From contig JANWHD010000018.1 of NCBI GenBank assembly GCA_025450585.1, positions 225,331 through 289,330 of the forward strand: a stretch of DNA of 64,000 nucleotides, in the 5' to 3' direction. The position numbers and the translations under genes are program-made. The stretch is from Solirubrobacterales bacterium (GTDB lineage Bacteria; Actinomycetota; Thermoleophilia; Solirubrobacterales; 70-9). The notes under the pieces were generated by a model. That model saw only the letters and a list, made by a program, of their open reading frames with translations, had not been told where the DNA came from and did not search any database. Positions within the stretch are counted from its first letter, which is position 1; every line of letters starts with the position of its first letter. Of this stretch, positions 1-13,107 are shown one piece after another.

Positions 1-1224
1 CGCCGCTGCCTTGACGATGTCGGCGGCACGGTCATAGCCGATGTGGGGGTTGAGCGCGGTGGCCGTGGCGAGGGTGGCCTCGGCGTGGCGCTCGGTCATC
101 TCCTCGTTGGCCTCGAGGTCGGCGACGCACTTCTCGTTGAGGAGGCGGGAGGCGGAGGCGAGCAGCTTGATCGAGTCGAGCAGGTTGCGGGCGATCAGCG
201 GCACTCGCACGTTGAGCTCGAACTGGCCCTGGCTGCCGGCGACGGTGATCGCGGCGTCGTTGCCGATCACCTGCGCCGCCACCTGGATCACCACCTCGGG
301 GATCACCGGGTTGACCTTGCCGGGCATGATCGAGGAGCCCTTCTGCAGCTCGGGGAGGCGCAGCTCGGCGAGGCCGGCCCGCGGCCCGGAGCCCATCAGC
401 GCCAGGTCGTTGGCGATCTTGTTGAGCGAGACGGCGTAGACCTTGAGCGCGCCGGAGAGCTCGACCAGGGAGTCGCGGTTGCCCTGCGCCTCGAAGGGAT
501 CGAGCGGGGCGGAGATCTCCAGGCCCGTCTCGGCGGCGAGCCTCTCGCGCACCTTGGCGGCGAACTCCGGGTGGGTGTTGAGGCCGGTGCCGGTGGCGGT
601 GCCGCCGAGCGGGATCTGGCCGACCCGCCGCAGCGTCCCCTCGATCCGCTGCACGCCGAGCCGCACCTGCGCGGCGTAGCCGCCGAACTCCTGGCCGAGG
701 GTGACCGGGACCGCGTCCATCAGGTGGGTGCGCCCCGCCTTGACCACGTCGGCGAACTGCTTGGCCTTGGCCTCCAGCGCGGCCTCGAGCCCGCCCATCG
801 CGGGCAGAAGGTCGTGGGTCACCTCTCCCAGCGCCGCCAGGTGGACGGCGGAGGGGAAGACGTCGTTGGAGGACTGCCCCATGTTGACGTGGTCGTTGGC
901 GTGCGCCCCGTCGCCGGCGAGGTTGGCGAGCACCTCGTTGGCGTTCATGTTGGAGGAGGTGCCCGAGCCGGTCTGGAAGACGTCGACCGGGAACTGATCG
1001 TCGTGTTCGCCCGCGGCGACGGCATCGCCCGCCGCGGCGATGCGATCCGCCAGGGCGGGGTCGAGGCCCCCGACTTCGGCGTTGACCAGCGCGGCGGCGG
1101 CCTTCAGCCGGCCCAGCCAGCGCACCACCGGCACGGGCACCCGCTCGCCCGACACCGGGAAGTTGTCCACTGCCTTGGTGGTCTCGCCACCCCAGAGCTG
1201 CTCAGTCAATGTCGGTGCCTCCAT
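1..1224 (-). CDS. fumC: Fumarate hydratase class II (3' part missing at window edge)
   Basis: Minus-strand translation from ATG at 1224: MEAPTLTEQLWGGETTKAVDNFPVSGERVPVPVVRWLG...GSSIMPGKVNPVIPEVV, the class II fumarase/aspartase signature; runs off the left edge, so absent from the ORF track. Confidence 0.95.
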   Translation of the reverse strand, partial: MEAPTLTEQLWGGETTKAVDNFPVSGERVPVPVVRWLGRLKAAAALVNAEVGGLDPALADRIAAAGDAVAAGEHDDQFPVDVFQTGSGTSSNMNANEVLANLAGDGAHANDHVNMGQSSNDVFPSAVHLAALGEVTHDLLPAMGGLEAALEAKAKQFADVVKAGRTHLMDAVPVTLGQEFGGYAAQVRLGVQRIEGTLRRVGQIPLGGTATGTGLNTHPEFAAKVRERLAAETGLEISAPLDPFEAQGNRDSLVELSGALKVYAVSLNKIANDLALMGSGPRAGLAELRLPELQKGSSIMPGKVNPVIPEVVIQVAAQVIGNDAAITVAGSQGQFELNVRVPLIARNLLDSIKLLASASRLLNEKCVADLEANEEMTERHAEATLATATALNPHIGYDRAADIVKAAA

Positions 1225-1249
1225 CGAAGTCGTTGTCTCCCAAGCGTAT

Positions 1250-1720
1250 TCAGCCCTGGGTGCGCCCGGCATCGAAGCCCCGCTGGTAGGCGTCGAGGAA
1301 CGTTGCCGGCAACGGTTGGTTGTCGGGGCTGTAACGGGCGGCGGCGGCGAGGCGGCGAAGCAGCTCGGCGTGGATACCCTGGGTTCCGTCGGCACCGCGC
1401 TGGGCCGCGCCGAGCAGGTAGCCGAGCTTCAGGCTGGCAAGGCCGCCGGGCTCGTCGCGCGCCTCGGCGTTGAGCTTGGTGGCGGCCTCGACCATCGAGG
1501 CTCCGACCGTCGCCAGGTCGCCGCCCGGCTGGCTCTCGACCAGACAGCTCGAGATCGGCGTGCCGCCGCGCAAGGTCACCGCACCCGGGGCGTCCTTCAG
1601 AGCCATGAGGTAGACGCCGTCGCCTTCCAGGCAGGCAACTGGCGTCGAGTCGTCCGTAGAGCCGCAGCCTGTGGCGAGGGCGGCGGCGATCAGGACGCAG
1701 AAGGGGAGAAGGCGGCGCAT
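1250..1720 (-). CDS. Hypothetical lipoprotein
   Basis: 156-aa ORF with N-terminal signal/lipobox-like MRRLLPFCVLIAAALATGCGS. Confidence 0.7.
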   Translation of the reverse strand: MRRLLPFCVLIAAALATGCGSTDDSTPVACLEGDGVYLMALKDAPGAVTLRGGTPISSCLVESQPGGDLATVGASMVEAATKLNAEARDEPGGLASLKLGYLLGAAQRGADGTQGIHAELLRRLAAAARYSPDNQPLPATFLDAYQRGFDAGRTQG

Positions 1721-1732
1721 CGGCCGCTCATC

Positions 1733-2812
1733 CTATGGCGGTGAGGACGCGGTCTCGGTAGAGAGCATGTGAGGCAGCTCGGCGATCGACAGCAGGCGAA
1801 CGGTCGGCGGCGTTCGCGCGCGCTGTTTGTCGATGAACACGTCACGCGGCGTGATCAGAAACCCTTCGTCGGTCTTTCCCGCCTCGACGGCGCCGTCCAG
1901 CCGCGTCACGGCCGCATCGAACGGCTCTGGCTTAGGCGTACGACGGAAGTCCTTTGCCTCGACGCCGATGCGACGGCCGCCGGTCTCCAGCACGAAATCG
2001 ACCCCGGCGGTCTGCGCCTCCACTTTGCCGTGTCTGTAGAGCAGGGCGGCCAGCTCGGCTTCGAAGCTCGCCCGGGTGTCGGTGCGGATGCGACGGGCGA
2101 GTTCGGTGAAGGACGCTGTCACGAGCCGGGCGCCGGCGGCGGTGAGCGGCTGGGAGTGCTCTTCGACGGTTTTCAGGCCGCAGTAGACGTACACGGGGAC
2201 CGCTGGGAAGCGCTCACGCAAGGCGTGGAGCAGCTCCAGCCCGGCGTGGACGTTCCTGGTATTGCCTTCGATTCGCACGGCGTCTGTGATCACCAGGGTC
2301 TCCTCGGGACTGTCGATCTTCGCCAGGCCCTCACGGGTGCTGGTCGCGGTGACCACCTCGAAGCGTCGCTGAAGCTCGTCTATCTCCAAGCGGTTCTGGG
2401 CAGGCTTGTCATCGACCCAAACGATCCACCTGATGGTTCGCGAGACGGCGATGGGGGAACCGGCTCCGCTCGCGACGGGCCTATCGTCTCCGACGCTCGC
2501 CGAACCCGCGCGCTCCTCAGGCGAGAGGGCGAAATCCCTCAGATCTGAGACGTCGTACCCCACATGCTCGACCCTTTCCCTCAGAGCATCGAAGTCCGCC
2601 TCGAGGTATTTCCCCACCTTGACCTTGCGAAGTCGTTCTGCGACGGGAATGACCAGCAGCACGCCCAAAAGCGCGAATGCCGTGATGTCGATCTGCCAGT
2701 CCCACACCTGTGTGACATGTACGCCGAGTAGCAGGAGCAGAATCCCGGCCGCGGTCACGTAGATGGCGCCGGAGAGCCATCGAGGCACTATCGGCTTGTC
2801 TGCATGGTGCAC
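1733..2812 (-). CDS. Membrane protein with receiver-like domain and C-terminal PD-(D/E)XK nuclease-like domain
   Basis: Two N-terminal TM segments; IRWIVWVDDKPAQNR...LVITDA receiver-like core; FEAELAALLYRHG..VDFVLETGGRRIGVEAKDFR matches the E-D-ExK arrangement of restriction-endonuclease-like folds. Confidence 0.6.
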   Translation of the reverse strand: MHHADKPIVPRWLSGAIYVTAAGILLLLLGVHVTQVWDWQIDITAFALLGVLLVIPVAERLRKVKVGKYLEADFDALRERVEHVGYDVSDLRDFALSPEERAGSASVGDDRPVASGAGSPIAVSRTIRWIVWVDDKPAQNRLEIDELQRRFEVVTATSTREGLAKIDSPEETLVITDAVRIEGNTRNVHAGLELLHALRERFPAVPVYVYCGLKTVEEHSQPLTAAGARLVTASFTELARRIRTDTRASFEAELAALLYRHGKVEAQTAGVDFVLETGGRRIGVEAKDFRRTPKPEPFDAAVTRLDGAVEAGKTDEGFLITPRDVFIDKQRARTPPTVRLLSIAELPHMLSTETASSPP

Positions 2813-2860
2813 GCGGGGAGGCTATCCCAAGCACTAGGGAAATACCGCGTGATCGATGCC

Positions 2861-3568
2861 TCAGTCGCCGCGCGGCGAAACGCCGCCGGAGTGGACGGTC
2901 GAGATTCCGCCGGAGGGCCCGGGCGGGGGTGCCGGAGGCGTTTTGGGGCGATCTTTGCGCGGGCTGCGCGGTTTGCGACCGGTTTGAGCGCCGACCGGGA
3001 AGACTTCGACCCATTCGGCGATCTCGAACTGGGGCGTGGCGGCGTGTTCCCAGGAGAGGTGGAGGTGGTGGCCGCAGCCGTGGCCGGCGTCGCCGTCGTA
3101 GCCGACCCAGCGGAAGGGTGATGCCGGCTCGTTTTGCTGCGGCTCTGCCCAGAGCGCGAGGCGGGTGATCCCGCGCCAGTTGGCGTCGCATTTGTCGCTC
3201 CAGTTCAGCGGCGAGATGTCGACGGCGAGCCCGTTGTAGTGGTCGGAGTGCCTGACGTGGCAGCCGTGGCAGCCGGCGTGTTCGCCGTTTGGCAGCGGGC
3301 CCGAGTAGCCGTCGCTGACGTAGATCGGGAAGCGCTGGGCGATCCAGCGCAGGTTGGGGACGATGCGACGGTCGACCATGTCGCCTTCTTCATGCGGGAT
3401 CGAGGCTGGGATCGGCACGATTTCCCCAGTCGCGTAGGCGAGGCGCGTAGAAGTTGGGCCAGCGCTCGCCGGTCCAGCCAGGATCGCGCAGAGGGCAGCA
3501 AGCGCGATTGCGGCGGAAAGGACCCGGTAGGCGAGCGCTGGCGATACCACGGTTGGGGTATCGACCAC
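2861..3568 (-). CDS. Secreted peptidase M15-like / hedgehog-fold protein
   Basis: Signal peptide; metal-ligand-like SDHYNGLAVDISP and GHGCGHHLHLSWE motifs. Confidence 0.5.
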   Translation of the reverse strand: MVDTPTVVSPALAYRVLSAAIALAALCAILAGPASAGPTSTRLAYATGEIVPIPASIPHEEGDMVDRRIVPNLRWIAQRFPIYVSDGYSGPLPNGEHAGCHGCHVRHSDHYNGLAVDISPLNWSDKCDANWRGITRLALWAEPQQNEPASPFRWVGYDGDAGHGCGHHLHLSWEHAATPQFEIAEWVEVFPVGAQTGRKPRSPRKDRPKTPPAPPPGPSGGISTVHSGGVSPRGD

Positions 3569-3617
3569 TCAGGCGTCTCCTTGAGAATCGCATTGCACAT
3601 ATAGGGTTTCGCTCGGT

Positions 3618-5216
3618 ATGCCGACGGTCCGCGAAGCCAGCTTCGACCTCTTCCGCGAGCGCGGGATGACGACGATGTTCGGCAATCCCGGCTCGACCGA
3701 GCTGCCGATGCTCGCCGACTTCCCCTCGGACTTCCGCTACGTGCTCGGCTTGCAGGAGGCGGTCGTGGTCGGGATGGCCGACGGCTTCGCCCAAGCCTCG
3801 GGCCGCACGACGGTGGCCAATCTGCACACCGCGCCGGGCGTCGGCAACGCGATGGGCGCGATCTTCAACGCCCAGGCCAACCACTCCCCGTTGCTGGTCA
3901 CGGCCGGGCAGCAGGCCCGGGCGCAGATAACCCTGCAGGCGAACCTGACCAACCGCGACGCGATCCGCATGCCCCATCCGCTGGTCAAGTGGTCCTACGA
4001 GCCGGCCCGGGCCGAGGACGTGCCGCTGGCCCTCGCCCACGGCGCCCACCTCGCCGGCCTGCCGCCGAAGGGCCCGGTCTTCGTCTCGCTGCCGATGGAC
4101 GACTGGTACGCCGAGGTCGACGAGGCCGACGCGCGCGAGGCGATCTCGCGGCGGGTCGACGGCCGCGCGGGTGCCGATCCTGCCGCGATGCGTGTCCTCG
4201 CCGACCGGCTCGACACGGCGACCAACCCTGTCATGGTCGCCGGGCCCGACATCGACGCCTCCGGCGCCTGGGAGCTCGCGGTCGCCCTCGCCGAGCGCCA
4301 GCGCCTGCCGGTCTGGGCGACCCCGGCGACGGGCGGCGGCCGGCTCGGCTTCCCGGAGAACCACCCGAACTACCGCGGCGTGCTGCCGCCGGCGATCGGC
4401 CCGGTTGGCCAGACGCTCGAGGGCCACGACCTGATCCTCGTCCTCGGCAGCTCGGTCTTCCCCTACTACCCCTACATCCCCGGGCCGCTGTTGCCGGAGG
4501 GGGCGAAGCTGGTCGCGATCACCAGCGACCCCGACGAGGCGGCGCGGGCGCCGATGGGCGACGCCCTCGTCGCCGACGTGAAGCTGACCCTGGCGGCGCT
4601 GCTCGAGGACCTGCCCGAGTCCTCGCGCCCGGCACCGGAGCCGAATCCCGGCCCGGGGGAAATCCCGCCCACCGACCCGCTCAACTCATCGACCGTCCAC
4701 ACGGCCCTGGGCGAGGTCTTCCCCGAGGACGGGATCGTCGTGCTCGAGTCCCCCTCCAGCACGCTGGCGCTGCGCAACCAGCTGCGGCTCTCGCGCCCCG
4801 GCAGCTACTACTTCGCCGCCGGCGGCGGCCTCGGCTTCGGCCTCTCCGCCTCGATCGGGGTGCAGATCGCCCAGCCCGACCGCCCGGTCGTCTGCGTGAT
4901 CGGCGAGGGCTCGGTCCAGTACGCGGTCAGCGCCTTCTGGACCGCCGTCGCCTACAAGGTCCCGGTCACCTTCCTCGTCCTGCGCAACGAGGAGTACGCG
5001 ATCCTCAAGTGGTTCGCCGAGGTAGAGCAGGTGGCGGGGGCCCCAGGACTCGACCTTCCGGCCCTCGACGTCGCCGCCGTCGCCGAGGGCTACGGGGTGA
5101 CGGCGCACCGCGTCAAGGACCGCGATGAGGTTCGCGACGCGCTGGCCAAGGCGTTCGCGTCCCCGCACCCCGAGCTGGTCGAAGTCCCGGTCGCTCCCGG
5201 GATGTCGCTCTTCTAA
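3618..5216 (+). CDS. mdlC: Thiamine-pyrophosphate decarboxylase, benzoylformate decarboxylase-like
   Basis: 532 aa; MPTVREASFDLFRERGMTTMFGNPGSTELPML; TPP-binding GEGSVQYAVSAFWTAVAYKVPVTFLVLRNEEY. Confidence 0.85.
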   Translation: MPTVREASFDLFRERGMTTMFGNPGSTELPMLADFPSDFRYVLGLQEAVVVGMADGFAQASGRTTVANLHTAPGVGNAMGAIFNAQANHSPLLVTAGQQARAQITLQANLTNRDAIRMPHPLVKWSYEPARAEDVPLALAHGAHLAGLPPKGPVFVSLPMDDWYAEVDEADAREAISRRVDGRAGADPAAMRVLADRLDTATNPVMVAGPDIDASGAWELAVALAERQRLPVWATPATGGGRLGFPENHPNYRGVLPPAIGPVGQTLEGHDLILVLGSSVFPYYPYIPGPLLPEGAKLVAITSDPDEAARAPMGDALVADVKLTLAALLEDLPESSRPAPEPNPGPGEIPPTDPLNSSTVHTALGEVFPEDGIVVLESPSSTLALRNQLRLSRPGSYYFAAGGGLGFGLSASIGVQIAQPDRPVVCVIGEGSVQYAVSAFWTAVAYKVPVTFLVLRNEEYAILKWFAEVEQVAGAPGLDLPALDVAAVAEGYGVTAHRVKDRDEVRDALAKAFASPHPELVEVPVAPGMSLF

Positions 5217-5225
5217 GGTCCATCC

Positions 5226-8126
5226 ATGGCGCTGCTGGAGCGAAACGTCTCCTCACTGGTGCCGCGGATGTCCGAGCCTGCGCCCGACCGCGCCCCCGAC
5301 AGCCTCGCGGCCGGTGCGGCCCAACCGCTGCGCCGCGACCTGGAGGAGCTGCTCGGCGCCGACCGCGTCCTCGGCCGGGCCAGCGACATCGTCCGCTACG
5401 CCTCCGACGCCAGCCCCTACAGGCTCTTCCCCCAAGTCGTCGTCATGGCCCTAGACGCCGACGACGTCGCCAAGGTCCTCGCCTACGGCCGCCGCGGCGG
5501 GACCCCGGTCACCTTCCGTGCCGGCGGCACCAGCCTCAACGGCCAGGGCCAGACCGACGGGATCCTGGTCGACGTGCGGCGCCACTTCGGCGGGGTCGCG
5601 GTGGAGGACGGGGCGGCGCGCGTCCGGGTCAAGCCCGGCACCGTGCTCGGCCACGCCAACCGGGTTCTCGCCCCGCACGGGCGCAAGCTCGGGCCCGACC
5701 CGGCCAGCACCGACATCGCCTGCGTCGGCGGCGTGATCGCCAACAACTCGGGGGGGATGCGCTGTGGCGTCAGCAAGGACTCCTACTCGACCGTGAGCTC
5801 GATGACGCTGGTGCTTCCTTCGGGGACGACGATCGACACCGCCGAGCGCTTCGCCGCCGAGCGCTTCGCCGCCGAGGAGCCGGAGCTGGCAGCTGGCCTC
5901 GCGGCGATCCGCGACGAGATCCGCGCCGACGCCGAGCTGAGCGAGCGCATCCGGCGTAAGTTCGCGATCAAGAACACGACCGGGTACCGGCTCTGCGCCT
6001 TCCTCGACGCGGACGAGCCGCTGGAGGTCTTCCGCCGCCTCGTGGTCGGCTCGGAGGGCACGCTCGCCTTCGTCGCCGAGGCCGTCTTCGAGACCGTGCC
6101 GCTGCCGGCGCGCACGACGACGGCCTGGGTTCACTTCCCCGGTATCGACGAGGCGATTGCGCCGGTTCGCGACCTGGTGGACAGCGGTGCCACCGCGGTC
6201 GAGCTGATGGTTGCCCCGGCGCTGATCACCGCCGCCTGGAACATGGTCGGCGCGCCCGAGGAGTGGAAGGAGCTGCCGCCGGAGTCGGCGGTGCTGCTGG
6301 TCGAGTACGGCTCGGCGAGCGACAATGAGCTCGACGCCTACGTCGCCAAGGCCGACGCGATTTTCGCTGGGCACACGACGATCAAGCCCTTCGAGTTCAC
6401 CCGCGACGCCGAGGAGATCGAGCTGGCCTGGCGCGTGCGCGAGGGCTTGCACGGCCTGATCGGCCGCGTGCGCCTGCCCGGCACGGCGCTGATCGTCGAG
6501 GACGTCTGCGTGCCGCCGGAGCGGATTGCGGAGGGCGCCCGTGATCTGCAGGCGCTGCTCGGCGAGCACGGCTTCCTGGCGGGCGTCGCCGGCCACGCCT
6601 CCGCCGGCAACCTGCACTTCATGCTCACCCCCGACTTCGCCAAGCAGGAGGACCTGGAGCGCTACGAGGCCTTCATGGGCAAGCTGGTCGAGCTGATCGT
6701 CGGCAAGTACGACGGCTCGCTCAAGGCCGAGCATGGCACCGGGATCAACATGGCCCCCTACGTCGAGCGCGAGTGGGGAGAGAAGGCGACCGAGCTGATG
6801 TGGCGGGTGAAGCGGCTCGCCGACCCCGACGGCGTCCTCAACCCCGGCGTGGTGCTGAATCGCGACCCAGACGTCCACCTCCGCAACCTGAAAACCACCC
6901 CGGCGATCGAGGAGTCCGCGACGACCTGCGTCGAGTGCGGCTTCTGCGAGCCGGTCTGCCCCAGCCGCAACCTGACGACGACGCCGCGCCAGCGGATCGT
7001 CCTGCGGCGCGAGATGGCGCGCCAGCCGGCCGGGTCGCCCCTCCAGCGCACCCTGCTGGAGGAGTTCGAGTACGACTCGATGGAGACCTGCGCCGCCGAC
7101 GGCTCCTGCCAGCTGGCCTGCCCGGTCGGGATCGACACCGGCAAGCTGATCAAGGAACTACGCCAGGAGCGCCATACACCCCGGGCCGAACGGGCGGCCC
7201 TGGCAGCGGCGAAGCGCTGGGGCGCGGTCGAGAAGGCCTCGCGCGCCGGCCTGCGGCTCGGCGGCCCGCTGGCGCGCCGGACGAAGCGGGGCAAGGGGTT
7301 GCCCGGTCCGGCGTCGGGAAGCCTGCCGTCGACGAGCCGCGAGGGCGCGGCAGCCGTCTACGTCCCCTCCTGCACCAACCGAATCTTCGGCCCCTCACTC
7401 CCCGCCGACGGGCCTCAAAGGAGACATATAGGCGTATCTGAGGCCCATCGGCCTCTGGGGGTCGTTGACGCGATGGTTGAGGTGTCCCGCCGGGCTGGGT
7501 TGCCGGTTTGGGTGCCGGACGAGGTTGCGGGGAGTTGTTGCGGGCTGCCTTGGAGCTCGAAGGGGTTCGGCGACGCCCACCGTCACAAGGCGAACGAGAT
7601 GGTCGAGCGTCTCTGGGAGTGGAGCGGCGAGGGAGAGCTGTCGGTTGTGATCGACGCCGCCTCCTGCACCCAGGGCGTGGCCGAACCCGGCGAGGGAGTG
7701 CTCTCCGAGCAGAACGCCGAGCGGCTCGCGGGCCTCGAGATCCTCGACTCAGTCGTCTGGGCCAATGACCGCCTGCTGCCACAGCTCGAGATCGCTGGCA
7801 AGGTCGGCTCCGCCACGGTCCACCCGACCTGCGCCACCCGTCATATGGGCCTGGCACCGCGCCTGCGTGCCCTCGCCGGTGCCCTCGCCGAGGACGTCTA
7901 CGTCGCCCCCTCGGCGACCTGCTGCGGCTTCGCTGGCGATCGCGGCATCTCCCACCCGGAGCTGACCGCCGCGGCCACCGCGCCCCAGGCCGCCGAGCTC
8001 TCCGGCCGCCATTTCGACGCCCACCTCTCCAGCAACCGCACCTGCGAGATCGGCCTCAGCCGCGCCACCGGTGAGGATTACGAGTCGGTCGTCGTCCTGC
8101 TCGAGCGGCTAACGCGAAGCGGCTGA
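5226..8126 (+). CDS. FAD-binding oxidoreductase (D-lactate/glycolate dehydrogenase type) with 4Fe-4S and CCG domains
   Basis: 966 aa; FAD motif TFRAGGTSLNGQGQTDGILVD; CVECGFCEPVCPSR and CAADGSCQLACPVG; CCG-type SCCGLPW and TCCGFAGD. Confidence 0.9.
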   Translation: MALLERNVSSLVPRMSEPAPDRAPDSLAAGAAQPLRRDLEELLGADRVLGRASDIVRYASDASPYRLFPQVVVMALDADDVAKVLAYGRRGGTPVTFRAGGTSLNGQGQTDGILVDVRRHFGGVAVEDGAARVRVKPGTVLGHANRVLAPHGRKLGPDPASTDIACVGGVIANNSGGMRCGVSKDSYSTVSSMTLVLPSGTTIDTAERFAAERFAAEEPELAAGLAAIRDEIRADAELSERIRRKFAIKNTTGYRLCAFLDADEPLEVFRRLVVGSEGTLAFVAEAVFETVPLPARTTTAWVHFPGIDEAIAPVRDLVDSGATAVELMVAPALITAAWNMVGAPEEWKELPPESAVLLVEYGSASDNELDAYVAKADAIFAGHTTIKPFEFTRDAEEIELAWRVREGLHGLIGRVRLPGTALIVEDVCVPPERIAEGARDLQALLGEHGFLAGVAGHASAGNLHFMLTPDFAKQEDLERYEAFMGKLVELIVGKYDGSLKAEHGTGINMAPYVEREWGEKATELMWRVKRLADPDGVLNPGVVLNRDPDVHLRNLKTTPAIEESATTCVECGFCEPVCPSRNLTTTPRQRIVLRREMARQPAGSPLQRTLLEEFEYDSMETCAADGSCQLACPVGIDTGKLIKELRQERHTPRAERAALAAAKRWGAVEKASRAGLRLGGPLARRTKRGKGLPGPASGSLPSTSREGAAAVYVPSCTNRIFGPSLPADGPQRRHIGVSEAHRPLGVVDAMVEVSRRAGLPVWVPDEVAGSCCGLPWSSKGFGDAHRHKANEMVERLWEWSGEGELSVVIDAASCTQGVAEPGEGVLSEQNAERLAGLEILDSVVWANDRLLPQLEIAGKVGSATVHPTCATRHMGLAPRLRALAGALAEDVYVAPSATCCGFAGDRGISHPELTAAATAPQAAELSGRHFDAHLSSNRTCEIGLSRATGEDYESVVVLLERLTRSG

Positions 8127-8984
8127 GGCGTCGCCGGCGGCGCTTGCCTCCGAGAGCGCCTCGGCGCTCTGGATCGCCTCGCGGACGCGCCGGTCGCTGT
8201 CGGCGCGCTTGTCGAAGAGCGGGTTGATCAGGCCGCGCAGGGCGGAGATGTAGCGCCAGTACTTCGGTGCGAAGGTGCGGGGCGCCCGCTCTTCGATCCC
8301 GCGCACGACCGAGGCGCCCGCCTCGGCGGGCGTGATCCGCTTCAGAAGGAAGGCCGGGACGGTCTCCTCGAGCCGGGCCGTCGCCGGCTTGGCGAAGGCG
8401 TCCTGGACCAGCTTCGTGTCGACGAAGCCGAAGTAGGCGACGCCCGCGCTCGCCCCGAGCGGCGCCAGCTCGGACCGCAGCGAGCGGCCGAAGGCCTCGA
8501 CCCCCGACTTCGCCACCGCGTAGGCGCTGCTGAGCATGCCGTTGGCGATCGCGTAGGCGGAGGAGACGACGACGATGTGGCCCTGGCGCTCGGCCACCTG
8601 CGGCAGTACTGCCCTCACCGTGTTCCAGACGCCGAGCAGGTTGATGTCGATCACGCGCTCCCACTCCTCGGCGGAGACCATGCGGATCGTGGTCGTCGTC
8701 GGCGGGGCGATGCCGGCGTTGGCCATCGCGATGTCGAGCCCGCCGAAGCGCTGGACCGTCTCGGCGACCGCCGCGCGCAGCGACCCGGCGTCGGTGACGT
8801 CGGCGGCGATCCCGCTCGCCCGCTCGCCGAGCCGCTCGGCCGCCTCGCGGACCTCCTCGGCGTCGACGTCGAGGAGGACGACGGAGGCGCCGCGCTGGTG
8901 CAGCTGGCGCGCGGTCTCATAGCCGATCCCGCGGGCGCCGCCGGTGATGAGCGCCACCTTCCCGTTCACGTCGTAGGTGGGCAT
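8109..8984 (-). CDS. Short-chain dehydrogenase/reductase
   Basis: TGGARGIG, NAG and Y..K-type SDR motifs; tandem paralog of the next gene. Confidence 0.9.
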   Translation of the reverse strand: MPTYDVNGKVALITGGARGIGYETARQLHQRGASVVLLDVDAEEVREAAERLGERASGIAADVTDAGSLRAAVAETVQRFGGLDIAMANAGIAPPTTTTIRMVSAEEWERVIDINLLGVWNTVRAVLPQVAERQGHIVVVSSAYAIANGMLSSAYAVAKSGVEAFGRSLRSELAPLGASAGVAYFGFVDTKLVQDAFAKPATARLEETVPAFLLKRITPAEAGASVVRGIEERAPRTFAPKYWRYISALRGLINPLFDKRADSDRRVREAIQSAEALSEASAAGDASAASR

Positions 8985-8996
8985 AGCGGTGCCGGC

Positions 8997-9866
8997 CTAG
9001 CTCTTGGCTGCCGGGGTCGCGGTATCGCTCGCGCCTGGCGACTCGGCGTTGCGGATCGCCGCGATGATGCGCGGGTCGCGCTCGCTGCGGCGGTCGAGCA
9101 GCGGGTTGAGCAGCCCGCGCAGGGCGGAGAGGTAGCGCCACCAGCGGGGAGCGAAGATCCGCGGTGCGCGCTCTTCGATCCCCTTGACTACGGCCGCTCC
9201 CGCCTGTTCGGGGGTGATCCGCTTCATCAGGAAGTCGGGGGCGATTTCCTCCAGCACGCTGGCGCCGGGCCTGGCGAAGGTGTCCTGGACCATCCGCGTG
9301 TCGACCCAGCCGAAGTAGGCGACGCTGGCGCCTGCGCCGAACGGCATCAGCTCGGTCCGCAGGGCGCGACCGATCTGCTCGGCTGCGGCCTTGGAGACCA
9401 TGTAGGAGCTGCCCAGCATCCCGTTGGCGAAGGCGGCGACGGAGGCAACGACGACGATGTGGCCCTTGCGCTCGGAGACCTGCGGCAGGGCGGCTCGCAG
9501 CGTGTGCCAGACGCCGAAGAGGTTGACCTCGACCACGCGCTCCCACTCCTCGGCCGGGACCGAGCGCATCGTGGCGATCGAGGGCGGGGCGAGCCCGGCG
9601 TTGGCCATCGCGACGTCGAGGCCGCCGAAGCGCTCGACAGTCTCCGCCACCGCGGCCCGCATCGCCCCGGCGTCGGTGACGTCGGCGGCGATCCCGATCG
9701 CCCGCTCGCCGATCCGCTCGGCCGCCTCGCTCGCCTCGGTGGCGTCGAGGTCGACGACTGCGACGGAAGCGCCGCGCGCGTGCATCTGGCGGGCGGTCTC
9801 GAAGCCGATTCCCCGGGCGGCGCCGGTGACCAGCGCCACCTTTCCGTTCAGGTCGTAAGCGGGCAC
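8997..9866 (-). CDS. Short-chain dehydrogenase/reductase
   Basis: TGAARGIG, NAG, SYMVSK motifs; collinear similarity to 8109..8984. Confidence 0.9.
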   Translation of the reverse strand: MPAYDLNGKVALVTGAARGIGFETARQMHARGASVAVVDLDATEASEAAERIGERAIGIAADVTDAGAMRAAVAETVERFGGLDVAMANAGLAPPSIATMRSVPAEEWERVVEVNLFGVWHTLRAALPQVSERKGHIVVVASVAAFANGMLGSSYMVSKAAAEQIGRALRTELMPFGAGASVAYFGWVDTRMVQDTFARPGASVLEEIAPDFLMKRITPEQAGAAVVKGIEERAPRIFAPRWWRYLSALRGLLNPLLDRRSERDPRIIAAIRNAESPGASDTATPAAKS

Positions 9867-9939
9867 GCGGGAAGACTATTGCGTACCGATGCCCACCGTC
9901 ACGGGGGGAGGCGGTGAGCGCTCCTAGAATCACCCGTCC

Positions 9940-13107
<3,168 letters not shown>

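Noticed and set aside
43-1473. 476-aa plus-strand ORF
   Set aside because: Antisense to the clearly recognisable fumC; composition (Gly/Arg/Glu/Val-rich) is typical of high-GC shadow ORFs.
5841-5880. 15-bp tandem repeat GCCGAGCGCTTCGCC encoding AERFAAERFAA
   Set aside because: Simple in-frame slippage duplication in a coding gene; no wider significance.
5451-6878. 475-aa minus-strand ORF
   Set aside because: Antisense to the FAD/Fe-S oxidoreductase; no recognisable motifs, high-GC shadow frame.
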